Source: an uncultured Amylibacter sp. (GTDB lineage: Bacteria; Pseudomonadota; Alphaproteobacteria; Rhodobacterales; Rhodobacteraceae). Taken from it: 5,699 nt of DNA. The position numbers and the translations under genes were made by a program. Where the stretch lies: the NCBI GenBank assembly GCA_938001995.1, contig CALLAV010000270.1, forward strand, positions 1-5,699, in the 5' to 3' direction. Under the pieces are notes generated by a model that was not told the origin of the DNA, made no database searches, and worked only from the letters and a program-made list of their open reading frames with translations. This document shows positions 1-5,699 of this stretch, one piece after another; position 1 is the first letter of the stretch, and each line of letters begins with the position of its first letter.

Positions 1-436
1 AACGGGTGATCACACAATGACCGTGAAAGCGGGCGACGAGATTGTGAAGATCAAACAGGACAAGAAAGACACCATTGAAGGCGATTTCATCACCGAGATT
101 ACCCACGACAAAAAATCCACGATCAAGCAAGGCGATGTGCACCACACAGTTTCGATGGGGGATGAGATTAACAAGGTGAACTTGGGGAACTATTCCCTAA
201 AAGCGGGTGCGGGTAAGATCGACATCGAAGCGATGCAGAAAATCACGCTGAAAGTGGGCGCGTCTAAAATCGTTATGTCGCCTACCAAAATCGAGATTGA
301 TTCACCGCAGATCAAAATCAAAGGCATAATGACAACGATTAAAGGCTCGGCCATTCTGAAGATGAGCGGTTTGATGACTTCGGTCACAGCAAACCTTACT
401 CTGAAGCTTAAAGGCATGATGACCAAGATTAACTAG
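1..436 (+). CDS. vgrG: T6SS spike protein VgrG (TssI), C-terminal tail only, 5'-truncated by window edge
   Basis: This is the 3' end of a larger gene. The frame is open from base 2 (T-G-D-H-T before the first in-window Met at 17), so that Met is internal and not the start. VgrG trimers form the membrane-puncturing spike on the Hcp tube. The visible ~144 residues are alternating, Lys/Asp/Ile/Thr-rich short strands (GDEIVKIKQDKKDTIEGDF, then KITLKVGASKIVMSPTKIEI), typical of the gp5-like triple-stranded beta-helix following the OB fold. The last part repeats a [KS]-G-[ILM]-M-T element every 15 residues and ends in MMTKIN, a common style of VgrG ending. No extra effector domain follows the helix, so this is not an 'evolved' VgrG at its C-terminus. 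Neighbours (DUF6931-like, PAAR, tagH, tssK) support the call. The gp27-like and OB-fold parts lie outside the window. Confidence 0.9.
   Translation, partial: TGDHTMTVKAGDEIVKIKQDKKDTIEGDFITEITHDKKSTIKQGDVHHTVSMGDEINKVNLGNYSLKAGAGKIDIEAMQKITLKVGASKIVMSPTKIEIDSPQIKIKGIMTTIKGSAILKMSGLMTSVTANLTLKLKGMMTKIN
320..433 (+). repeat. In-frame 45-base (15-residue) repeats in the VgrG tail
   Basis: Three copies of a [KS]-G-[ILM]-M-T element begin at bases 320, 365 and 410, exactly 45 bases apart. At the DNA level the first and third copies are nearly identical (AAAGGCATAATGAC and AAAGGCATGATGAC); the middle copy has diverged (AGCGGTTTGATGAC). They fit coils of a beta-helix stacked at the spike end just below the PAAR docking surface. 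This is a protein-structural repeat inside the gene and not a mobile or regulatory element. Confidence 0.75.
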
Positions 437-440
437 GAGA
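435..440 (+). promoter_or_regulatory. Ribosome binding site for the DUF6931-like gene
   Basis: AGGAGA lies 7 bases before the ATG at 448 and overlaps the last two bases of the vgrG stop codon. It is a strong Shine-Dalgarno match and fixes the start at 448. Confidence 0.8.
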
Positions 441-447
441 CGAACAC

Positions 448-1056
448 ATGGATGATCGTTTTGCGGACCTCAGAAAAGTCCCAAAGCAGCCCGCCAAACG
501 CTTGTTGGCGATGGCAAACGCAGAGCTGGAAACTCCTTTGAGTGCTCCTGCGAATGCGTCTGTGAGCACGGTCATGGAAGAATTGGACAAGGCGGATGCG
601 TTCATTGATATGTTGCGCATGATGTCGGTTGCCTTGCCACCGCGCGAAGGCATTTGGTGGGCGTGTATGGCTGCGCGTGATGTTGTCGGGCCTGATGTTG
701 AAAAACTGCCGCTTGCGCTGGAACGGGCCGAGGCATGGGTTCGCAAACCCAATGACGAGACGCGCAATGCGGCCCATGATGTGTTGGATATTGTTGCGCC
801 AGATGACGATACCGAAGACTGCGCCGCCGCTGTGGCGTTTTACGATGGTAAGTTGGGGACGGGTGATCTGTCGCAATATGATGCCCCCCCCGGTGCCTGT
901 GCGAATTCGGTCTTTTCAATGAACCTTGTGGCGTTGGAAGCGATGGGTGATGATATGCTAGCGTCCGCCAATATGTTGGTGGACCGGGCCGTTGATATTG
1001 CACGTGGTGGCAGCGGTAAGATCACGCCAACCCCTAAGACAGAGGAGCCCGCATAA
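448..1056 (+). CDS. DUF6931-like T6SS-associated protein of unknown function
   Basis: This 202-residue cytosolic-looking protein has no signal peptide or membrane segment. I recognise features resembling the DUF6931 family found in T6SS clusters of alphaproteobacteria: the central LPPREGIWWAC motif (residues 63-73) followed by a helix with A-E-A-W-V-x-x-P-x-x-E-x-R (about 93-106). The N-terminal third is Ala/Leu-rich and probably helical; the C-terminal tail (about 188-202) is Gly/Pro/Thr-rich and probably disordered. The start at 448 has a strong Shine-Dalgarno. The gene sits 11 bases after vgrG and its stop overlaps the PAAR start (TAATG), so it is probably translationally coupled to spike proteins. 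By position it could be an adaptor or chaperone helping load PAAR or cargo onto VgrG, much as DUF1795, DUF2169 and DUF4123 proteins do, but no such activity is shown. An effector or immunity role is less likely but not excluded. A run of eight C bases (884-891) lies in the coding sequence. Confidence 0.85.
   Translation: MDDRFADLRKVPKQPAKRLLAMANAELETPLSAPANASVSTVMEELDKADAFIDMLRMMSVALPPREGIWWACMAARDVVGPDVEKLPLALERAEAWVRKPNDETRNAAHDVLDIVAPDDDTEDCAAAVAFYDGKLGTGDLSQYDAPPGACANSVFSMNLVALEAMGDDMLASANMLVDRAVDIARGGSGKITPTPKTEEPA
1041..1047 (+). promoter_or_regulatory. Ribosome binding site for the PAAR gene
   Basis: AGAGGAG lies inside the last codons of the upstream gene, 8 bases before the ATG at 1056. 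It supports that start and gives the PAAR gene its own initiation in addition to possible coupling through the TAATG overlap. Confidence 0.75.
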
Positions 1057-1367
1057 TGCCCCCAAGCCCCTGCGCCCGTATCACGGATATGCACACCTGC
1101 CCGATGGTAACACCTGGGCCTGTGCCCGTACCCCATGTTGGTGGCCCAGTGATGCCGCCCTGTGTGCCGACCGTTTTGGTTGGTAAATTGTTTGCAGCAC
1201 CGATCGGCAATATGGCCACTTGTGTGGGGCCACCTGACGTTTTGGCCAAAGGCTCTGCCACGGTTCATGTGGGCGGGCGGCCCGTGGTACGCATCCTTGT
1301 TGATACGACGGCGCACGGTGGAATGGTTGCTGGACCCGGTTGTCCGACGGTGATTGTAGGTGGATAA
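1056..1367 (+). CDS. PAAR-domain T6SS spike-tip protein
   Basis: A 103-residue protein that is all PAAR domain. PAAR proteins cap the VgrG trimer with a zinc-bound cone. The family pattern is clear: A-R-I-T-D-M-H-T-C-P near the start (7-16), PHVGGPV (26-32), NMATCVGPPD (52-61), KGSATVHVGGRP (65-76), TAHGG (85-89) and the closing GCPTVIVGG (95-103). Likely zinc ligands, by analogy with three His and one Cys in characterised PAAR proteins, lie among H13, H27, H87 and C96; which ones bind is inference. The namesake Pro-Ala-Ala-Arg appears here as PVVR (76-79). Five cysteines (6, 15, 36, 56, 96) are many for its size. There is no C-terminal toxin or Rhs extension, so it would work as a bare tip and cargo would attach separately. 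It overlaps the upstream gene by one base and tagH follows after 6 bases. Confidence 0.95.
   Translation: MPPSPCARITDMHTCPMVTPGPVPVPHVGGPVMPPCVPTVLVGKLFAAPIGNMATCVGPPDVLAKGSATVHVGGRPVVRILVDTTAHGGMVAGPGCPTVIVGG
1358..1363 (+). promoter_or_regulatory. Probable weak ribosome binding site for tagH
   Basis: AGGTGG ends 10 bases before the tagH ATG at 1374 and lies within the final PAAR codons. The match is modest, so tagH may partly depend on ribosomes finishing the PAAR gene 6 bases upstream. Confidence 0.45.
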
Positions 1368-1373
1368 ATACGA

Positions 1374-2864
1374 ATGACAATTACGCTACATTTTCAATCG
1401 ACTGGAACGGTTCCCGGCGACGGGCAGCCGCATAAGATGCTGGGCAATTCCATAAGCGTTGGGCGGTCTGATGCGAATGATCTGGTGCTGCCTGATCCTG
1501 ATAAGGTTGTGTCGGGGCGGCATTGTTCGATTGAGAACCAAGGCGGCAACGTTATCGTGATTGATCTGTCCACAAACGGGACGTTTCTGAATTACGGCAA
1601 GTTGGCGCTAGGCAATACGCCCACCCCATTGAACGATGGGGATATCCTGTCGATTGGCACATATGAACTTTTGGTGGACATAAAAACCGCGCAAACCGCC
1701 GATCCTTTGTCGGATATTGCCGCCCCTGTTGAAACCGCCCCCATTTCACATGGTAATGCGGCGGCGGGATCTGGGGTGATGGATATATTGGACGGCAGTG
1801 GCAGCGGTGAAGCAGACTTCCTTGACGATTTGCTGGGTAGTGAGGGCGTGACAGGCCCATCATCGGTGCAGCGCGAGGTTTTGGGCGACGATGGATTGAT
1901 GCCTCCGTTGGGTATGGATGACAGCGATCTGATGGCCCCGTTAGAGGATCCGAATGAGGGTGTAGGCGCGAGCTTCTCATCCCATAGTTCCGCGTTAGAG
2001 GACAGTTTCACAACGCCAAGCCCACAAACCAGCTCCATCCCAGACGATTGGGATATTGGACTGGATTTACCTGCCGAAGAACCAGAACCCGTGGCCGCTC
2101 CTGCTGGGGCTGGCGCGCCTGCGTTTATTCCTGACGATTTGGACGATCTGGGCGGGGATGTTGTTGCATCTGAAGACCCGTTTATAGAGCCAGACGAAGT
2201 TGTCGAGGAGCCGCCAAAAGAGGTGCCAACCGAGACCGTTCAAAAGGTCAAAGCAGAGCCAGAGGCGGGATCGCGAGTTTCCCAGCAAGCGTCACGCGCA
2301 TTTTTAGAGGCAGCGGGCGTTTCGAATGTCGATGTGTCCAACGACGATTTGATCGAAACGATGGCGCGGCTCGGCAATACGTTTCGGATCATGACCGAAG
2401 GCATGCGCGAAATTCTGATGACGCGCACCAACATTAAATCAGAGTTTCGGATCAATCAGACGGTGATTTCAAGCGGCAATAACAACCCTCTTAAATTCTC
2501 GGTCAGTCCGCAGATGGCAATGGAAACCATGGTGAAGCCTGCGCAGACGGGGTTTCTGGAATCGGATGCCGCGGCCGAACAGGCGCTTGATGATATCAAG
2601 GCGCATGAGGTGGCTGTGATGACGGGTATGGAGGCAGCAATCAAAGGCGTTTTGGCGCAATTGTCGCCAGAGGAGTTGGAAAAGACCATTGTCGAAAGCG
2701 GTAGAATCACATCGTTTTTGAAGAACAAAAAGGCGCAGTACTGGGACGTCTTTGAAAAGCAATACAGCAAGATCGCGGATCAGGCAGAGACGGATTTTCA
2801 TGACGTTTTCGCCAAGGAATTTGCAAAGGCCTATCAAGACCAGCTTGAAAGGTTGAAGAAATGA
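1374..2864 (+). CDS. tagH: T6SS FHA-domain regulator TagH/Fha
   Basis: This 496-residue protein has three parts. (1) An N-terminal FHA domain (about 3-103) with the classic phosphothreonine-binding signature: G30-R31-S32, then NDLVLPDP (35-42), S47-G-R-H50 and D64-L-S-T-N68-G69-T. All expected key residues are present, so binding to phosphopeptides should be intact. (2) A long acidic, Pro/Gly/Ser-rich, probably disordered linker (about 105-300), with short repeats LM-x-PL (175-179, 186-190) and IPDD-x-D (222, 252). (3) A helical C-terminal domain (about 303-496) of the T6SS FHA type, starting near QQASRAFLEAAG and ending in a charged helix around YQDQLERLKK. In known systems Fha proteins are read-outs of the PpkA kinase/PppA phosphatase pathway and promote assembly or firing; neither enzyme is in this window. 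Its stop overlaps an ATG (ATGA at 2861) and tssK starts 24 bases later, with no tssJ in between. Confidence 0.93.
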   Translation: MTITLHFQSTGTVPGDGQPHKMLGNSISVGRSDANDLVLPDPDKVVSGRHCSIENQGGNVIVIDLSTNGTFLNYGKLALGNTPTPLNDGDILSIGTYELLVDIKTAQTADPLSDIAAPVETAPISHGNAAAGSGVMDILDGSGSGEADFLDDLLGSEGVTGPSSVQREVLGDDGLMPPLGMDDSDLMAPLEDPNEGVGASFSSHSSALEDSFTTPSPQTSSIPDDWDIGLDLPAEEPEPVAAPAGAGAPAFIPDDLDDLGGDVVASEDPFIEPDEVVEEPPKEVPTETVQKVKAEPEAGSRVSQQASRAFLEAAGVSNVDVSNDDLIETMARLGNTFRIMTEGMREILMTRTNIKSEFRINQTVISSGNNNPLKFSVSPQMAMETMVKPAQTGFLESDAAAEQALDDIKAHEVAVMTGMEAAIKGVLAQLSPEELEKTIVESGRITSFLKNKKAQYWDVFEKQYSKIADQAETDFHDVFAKEFAKAYQDQLERLKK

Positions 2865-2902
2865 ATATCGTAGAAGTGGAATCGGGTTATGTCGTGGGAT
2901 AG
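2861..2902 (+). other. Possible 13-codon mini-ORF bridging tagH and tssK
   Basis: An ATG at 2861 overlaps the tagH stop as ATGA and opens a frame encoding MNIVEVESGYVVG, ending at TAG 2900-2902, 14 bases inside tssK. AAAGG at 2848-2852 sits 8 bases upstream, a usable Shine-Dalgarno. Such an arrangement could hand ribosomes from tagH to the tssK start at 2889. The peptide itself resembles nothing I know and it may be chance. Confidence 0.25.
2873..2880 (+). promoter_or_regulatory. Probable weak ribosome binding site for tssK
   Basis: GAAGTGGA ends 8 bases before the tssK ATG at 2889. It is a poor match to AGGAGG, although the start is secure from the protein's N-terminus. Translation may therefore lean on coupling with tagH. 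Confidence 0.4.
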
Positions 2903-4229
2903 CAAAGTATTATGGAGTGAAGGGCTGTTCTTGCAGCCGCATCATTTCCAGCAGGCGGACCGATATACCGAAGCGTTGATCGGTGGCTTGGCTAAACGGG
3001 TTGCGCCTTATGCCTGGGGTGTGACCGACCTTGAAATTGACGACGAGGTCTTAAAAATTGGCCAGTTTGCAGTGAAGTCCTGTTCAGGCCTGACCCAAGA
3101 CGGCACAGTGTTTCGCGTACCCGGTGCAGAGGATCACCCGCCCGCGCTGGACGTGCCAGCGGATCTGAAAGACTGCATTGTGTATCTGTCCGTTCCACAG
3201 CGTCGCCAAGGGGCCGCCGAGGTGGATATGACAGGTGCAGAATTGTCTGCGGCGCGCCTTCGTCCTGCAGAGTTGGAAGTCACTGACACGGCTGGGTCTG
3301 GCAAGAAAGCAACAATGCTGACAGTGGGCAAACTGCGCCTTCAATTCGCGTTAGAGGTGGATGATCTGGCGGATCGTTTGGTGATCCCGATTGCGAAAAT
3401 TATCGAGGTACGCCCTGATCAGGAAGTCATCATCGACAAGTCGTTTGTGCCGTCCGTGATGGATGTGAATGCAGCAATTCCGCTAAACGGATTCCTGACC
3501 GAGTTGGACGGGTTGCTGGGGCATCGCATGACCGCGCTGTCTGGGCGTTTGACGCAGACTGGATCGGCCAAAGGGGCGGCGGAAATTCAGGATTTCTTAC
3601 TGCTGATGGCGATCAATCGTGCGCTGCCTGTAATCCGTCATTTGGTTACGGTGGAAAATGTTCACCCTGTGACGTTTTACGAAAAATGCGTGGCATTGGC
3701 AGGGGAGTTGGCGACGTTTATGGCGCCTGAAAAACACCCGCCGCAATTCCCGCCCTATCAGCATCACGACCTGACAAATACGTTTGCCCCCGTGATCCGA
3801 TTGTTACGGCAGTATTTGTCGTCTGTATTGGAGCAGACCGCGGTGTCTATTCCGCTCGATCCGCGCAAATACGGAATTTCGGTGGGCGTTATTGCAGATC
3901 GCAAGTTGATCAATACGGCGGGCTTTGTGCTGGCGGTCAGTGCGGATGTGCCAGCGGAAAACCTGCGGCGGCATTTTTCAGGACAGGCCAAGATCGGCCC
4001 TGTCGAGGAAATCCGCCAGTTGGTGAACTCTGCCCTGCCTGGCATCACGATCCGACCGTTGCCCGTGGCACCGCGCCAAATTCCGTATAACGCGGGTGTG
4101 GTGTATTTCGAGGTCGATGGCGACAGCCCTTATTGGGGCAAGATGAGCACATCAGGCGGGATCGCCGTGCATGTGTCAGGTGAATATCCAGGATTAACGA
4201 TGGAGCTGTGGGCGATCCGACAAGGGTAA
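2889..4229 (+). CDS. tssK: T6SS baseplate subunit TssK
   Basis: A 446-residue protein of the usual TssK length. TssK trimers link the baseplate (TssF/TssG/TssE) to the cytoplasmic parts of TssL and TssM. The start is certain: MSWDSKVLWSEGLFLQPHHF (1-20) is the family hallmark. From knowledge of TssK structures, the N-terminal shoulder should cover about 1-170, the helical neck about 175-310 (with NRALPVIRHLV and the EKCVALAGELATFM helix) and the C-terminal head about 315-446. The head has the recognisable FVLAVSADVPAENLRRHF stretch, PRQIPYNAGVVYFEVD (395-410) and the closing LTMELWAIRQ. No damage or unusual insertion is visible. The gene follows tagH directly and is followed by tssL after 27 bases, matching the common tssK-tssL-tssM order. 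Confidence 0.97.
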   Translation: MSWDSKVLWSEGLFLQPHHFQQADRYTEALIGGLAKRVAPYAWGVTDLEIDDEVLKIGQFAVKSCSGLTQDGTVFRVPGAEDHPPALDVPADLKDCIVYLSVPQRRQGAAEVDMTGAELSAARLRPAELEVTDTAGSGKKATMLTVGKLRLQFALEVDDLADRLVIPIAKIIEVRPDQEVIIDKSFVPSVMDVNAAIPLNGFLTELDGLLGHRMTALSGRLTQTGSAKGAAEIQDFLLLMAINRALPVIRHLVTVENVHPVTFYEKCVALAGELATFMAPEKHPPQFPPYQHHDLTNTFAPVIRLLRQYLSSVLEQTAVSIPLDPRKYGISVGVIADRKLINTAGFVLAVSADVPAENLRRHFSGQAKIGPVEEIRQLVNSALPGITIRPLPVAPRQIPYNAGVVYFEVDGDSPYWGKMSTSGGIAVHVSGEYPGLTMELWAIRQG

Positions 4230-4241
4230 TCGCATACGGCT

Positions 4242-4254
4242 GGGAGACGTAGGA
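4242..4254 (+). promoter_or_regulatory. Ribosome binding region for tssL with two possible starts
   Basis: GGGAG (4242-4246) lies 10 bases before the ATG at 4257, and AGGA (4251-4254) lies 5 bases before a second, adjacent ATG at 4260. Both starts give the same frame and differ by one Met; the second would yield a 473-residue protein beginning MSDDDPF. The sequence does not decide between them. Confidence 0.6.
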
Positions 4255-4256
4255 AC

Positions 4257-5681
4257 ATGATGTCAGACGACGATCCATTTGCAGAACCAGATGACACCGA
4301 ACGCACGGTGATCCGACCCAATCCGGGTGGTCGTCGTCCTGCGGCAACGCCAGCACCTGCCGCTCCTGCGGCACAGCCTGCGACCAGTCATGATGATCCT
4401 GCGGGATTTGGTGCGGCGCAAGCGGCCGCACCTTCGGCGGCTCCTGCCACAACGGCCCAACCGAAGGTTTCTGACAAATCCATTGCCAGTGGTATGACAG
4501 GGATGAACCCGTTGAACGCATCAGCGGCGACACTGTTTTCGCTGGTCAGCCGTATTCGCAACCGCGCACAGCATCCCGATCCCGATGCCATGCGACGGTC
4601 CGTGGTTGCCGAAGTGCGCGGTTTTGAAAATCGCGCGCTGCAGGCGGGCATTGATGCGCAACAGGTGAAGGTCGCGCGCTATGCGATTTGTGCGACGCTG
4701 GATGATGTTGTGTTGAACACGCCTTGGGGTGGATCGTCGTCGTGGGCGCAGCAATCCATGGTGGGCACGTTCCACCGTGAAACGGTTGGTGGTGATCGGT
4801 TTTACGATCTGTTGGCGCGGCTGGAAAAAGACGCGGCGAACAACATCAATCTGTTGGAATTTCTGTACATGTGTCTGTCCCTCGGGTTTGAGGGGCGCTT
4901 GCGGGTGGAAAAGGACGGCTCGGATAAACACGCGAACATCCGCATGGGATTGGCGCGGATCATCCGCACACAACGCGGTGAGATGGAACAGGAATTGTCG
5001 CCTCATTGGGTGGGACTGGACAAGCCGCACCGCGTGCTAAGTGCGTGGAAACCTGTGTGGATTTCGGTTGGCACGGTGGCGGCTTTGCTGACCTCTGGTT
5101 TTGTGGGGCTGTCTTATGCGTTGTCGAACAACACTGAGAATTTGATCGGGCAGCTTTCCGTTTTAGACCCCGGTGGCATTGCCACGTTGGAACGGCGCGC
5201 GCCGCCTGTGATTGCTATTCCATCGCCCGAAGATGATGCACAGTTTCAGCGCGTTTCCGCGTTTCTGAAGCCAGAGATCGACGAAGGAATTGTAGAGGTG
5301 CTGCAAGATGCGTCCACGATCACAGTTCGTATCAAGGGCAAAGGGATGTTTAAGTCTGCATCGGATTCGCTGACCGCTAATTTCAAAAAACCACTGACGC
5401 GGGTTGCATCAGCGTTAAAGGACATCAAGGGGCCGATCATCATTGCCGGTCACTCAGACAGCTCACCCATTCGCACGGCACGGTTCAAGACGAATATGCA
5501 ATTGTCGCTCGCCCGTGCCGAAGCAGTTTTGAAATACATTCGCAAAGATGTGGAAAATCCCAAACGCCTTCGGGCCGAAGGACGGTCTGACAAAGAGCCG
5601 ATTGCCACGAACAAAACCGCTGAAGGGCGGGCTACAAACCGCCGCATCGAAATTGTGCTGGTGCGCGAGGAATTATTGTAA
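4257..5681 (+). CDS. tssL: T6SS inner-membrane protein TssL with C-terminal OmpA-like domain
   Basis: This 474-residue protein is an extended TssL (DotU/IcmH family), a core of the TssJLM envelope complex. Order of parts: an acidic N-terminus with the conserved-looking TERTVIRPNPGGRRP (14-28); an Ala/Pro-rich flexible linker (about 28-70); the cytoplasmic DotU domain (about 83-255), with ATLDDVVLNTPWGG (146-159), SSWAQQSMVGTFHRETVGGD (161-180), and LLEFLYMCLSLGFEGRLRV (199-217); one membrane helix (about 267-289) beginning near VWISVGTVAALL; then a periplasmic region ending in an OmpA-like peptidoglycan-binding domain (about 355-474). The OmpA signature is AGHSDSSP (397-404), N413-M-Q-L-S-L-A-R420-A-E-A-V and LRAEGRSDKEPIATN, closing with NRRIEIVL (461-468). 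This architecture is known in several T6SSs; short TssLs lack the OmpA part. The stop overlaps the next start as TAATG. Confidence 0.96.
   Translation: MMSDDDPFAEPDDTERTVIRPNPGGRRPAATPAPAAPAAQPATSHDDPAGFGAAQAAAPSAAPATTAQPKVSDKSIASGMTGMNPLNASAATLFSLVSRIRNRAQHPDPDAMRRSVVAEVRGFENRALQAGIDAQQVKVARYAICATLDDVVLNTPWGGSSSWAQQSMVGTFHRETVGGDRFYDLLARLEKDAANNINLLEFLYMCLSLGFEGRLRVEKDGSDKHANIRMGLARIIRTQRGEMEQELSPHWVGLDKPHRVLSAWKPVWISVGTVAALLTSGFVGLSYALSNNTENLIGQLSVLDPGGIATLERRAPPVIAIPSPEDDAQFQRVSAFLKPEIDEGIVEVLQDASTITVRIKGKGMFKSASDSLTANFKKPLTRVASALKDIKGPIIIAGHSDSSPIRTARFKTNMQLSLARAEAVLKYIRKDVENPKRLRAEGRSDKEPIATNKTAEGRATNRRIEIVLVREELL
5667..5672 (+). promoter_or_regulatory. Ribosome binding site for tssM
   Basis: GAGGAA, within the last tssL codons, ends 8 bases before the ATG at 5681. 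Together with the TAATG stop/start overlap it supports a real gene start there. Confidence 0.65.
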
Positions 5682-5699
5682 TGCGTAAAATTCTGTCTG
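5681..5699 (+). CDS. tssM: Start of probable TssM, cut by window edge
   Basis: Only six full codons (MRKILS) are present, overlapping the tssL stop by one base. TssM is the large inner-membrane and periplasmic component that joins TssL and, where present, TssJ. The call depends on three things: tssM very often follows tssL directly, the start has a good Shine-Dalgarno, and a short basic/hydrophobic N-terminus suits an inner-membrane protein. Six residues cannot prove the family. Confidence 0.7.

Noticed and set aside
17..436. A complete 139-residue gene starting at ATG 17
   Set aside because: The frame continues upstream through base 2 in VgrG-like sequence, and there is no Shine-Dalgarno before 17; this is an internal Met of vgrG.
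433..876. Antisense open frame (147 codons) opposite the DUF6931-like gene
   Set aside because: The + strand gene has a strong Shine-Dalgarno, operon spacing and recognisable motifs; the antisense product has none.
840..1316. Antisense open frame (158 codons) across the DUF6931-like and PAAR genes
   Set aside because: The Gly/His/Arg-rich translation mirrors the PAAR codons, and it overlaps two supported genes. Antisense immunity genes exist, but nothing here supports one.
1592..2038. Antisense open frame (148 codons) opposite the tagH linker
   Set aside because: The low-complexity linker on the + strand naturally leaves its complement open; the product is Ser/Pro-rich without a domain.
4230..4256. 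Promoter or terminator between tssK and tssL
   Set aside because: The 27-base gap holds a Shine-Dalgarno region but no hairpin with a T-run and no -35/-10 pair; it is too short for more.
4045..4533. Long antisense open frame (162 codons) spanning the tssK-tssL junction
   Set aside because: It lies opposite two well-recognised genes, its product looks compositionally random (many Pro/Arg/His/Ser/Cys) with no domain, and it would have to cross the intergenic Shine-Dalgarno region.
4521..5030. Long antisense open frame (169 codons) within tssL
   Set aside because: It lies opposite the conserved DotU domain; the Arg/His-rich product is typical of a shadow frame, and no plausible ribosome site or conservation was seen.

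Overview
The window is a slice of a type VI secretion system (T6SS) gene cluster, read entirely on the + strand. The moderate GC content, the marine-Rhodobacterales-like proteins and the gene order suggest an alphaproteobacterium, probably a Rhodobacteraceae/Roseobacter-type bacterium. That placement rests on general resemblance and not on a marker gene.

Layout: the window opens inside the C-terminal beta-helical tail of a VgrG spike protein (to 436). It is followed by a 202-residue protein resembling the DUF6931 family (448-1056), a compact PAAR spike-tip protein (1056-1367), the FHA-domain regulator TagH/Fha (1374-2864), the baseplate protein TssK (2889-4229) and a TssL inner-membrane protein extended with a periplasmic OmpA-like peptidoglycan-binding domain (4257-5681). 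The first six codons of the next gene, almost certainly tssM, close the window (5681 onward). Genes are packed with overlaps or gaps of 6 to 27 bases, two of them joined by TAATG stop/start overlaps. This looks like one transcription unit, and I see no internal promoter or terminator.

How the genes fit together: VgrG trimers form the needle spike and the PAAR protein sharpens its tip. The DUF6931-like protein encoded between them is a candidate spike-loading or cargo-related factor. TssK connects the baseplate to the TssL/TssM membrane complex. TagH, through its phosphopeptide-reading FHA domain, probably senses a phosphorylation state. The TssL N-terminus carries a short Thr-containing motif (TERTVIRP) that is an attractive target for such reading. 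No tssJ lies between tagH and tssK, and the OmpA-like domain on TssL may supply the cell-envelope anchoring.

No RNA genes, insertion sequences, CRISPR arrays or broken genes were found. The system itself is known. The less-described points are the DUF6931-like protein with its C8 tract, the possible phospho-switch between TssL and TagH, the 15-residue repeat tail of VgrG and a 13-codon mini-ORF bridging tagH and tssK.
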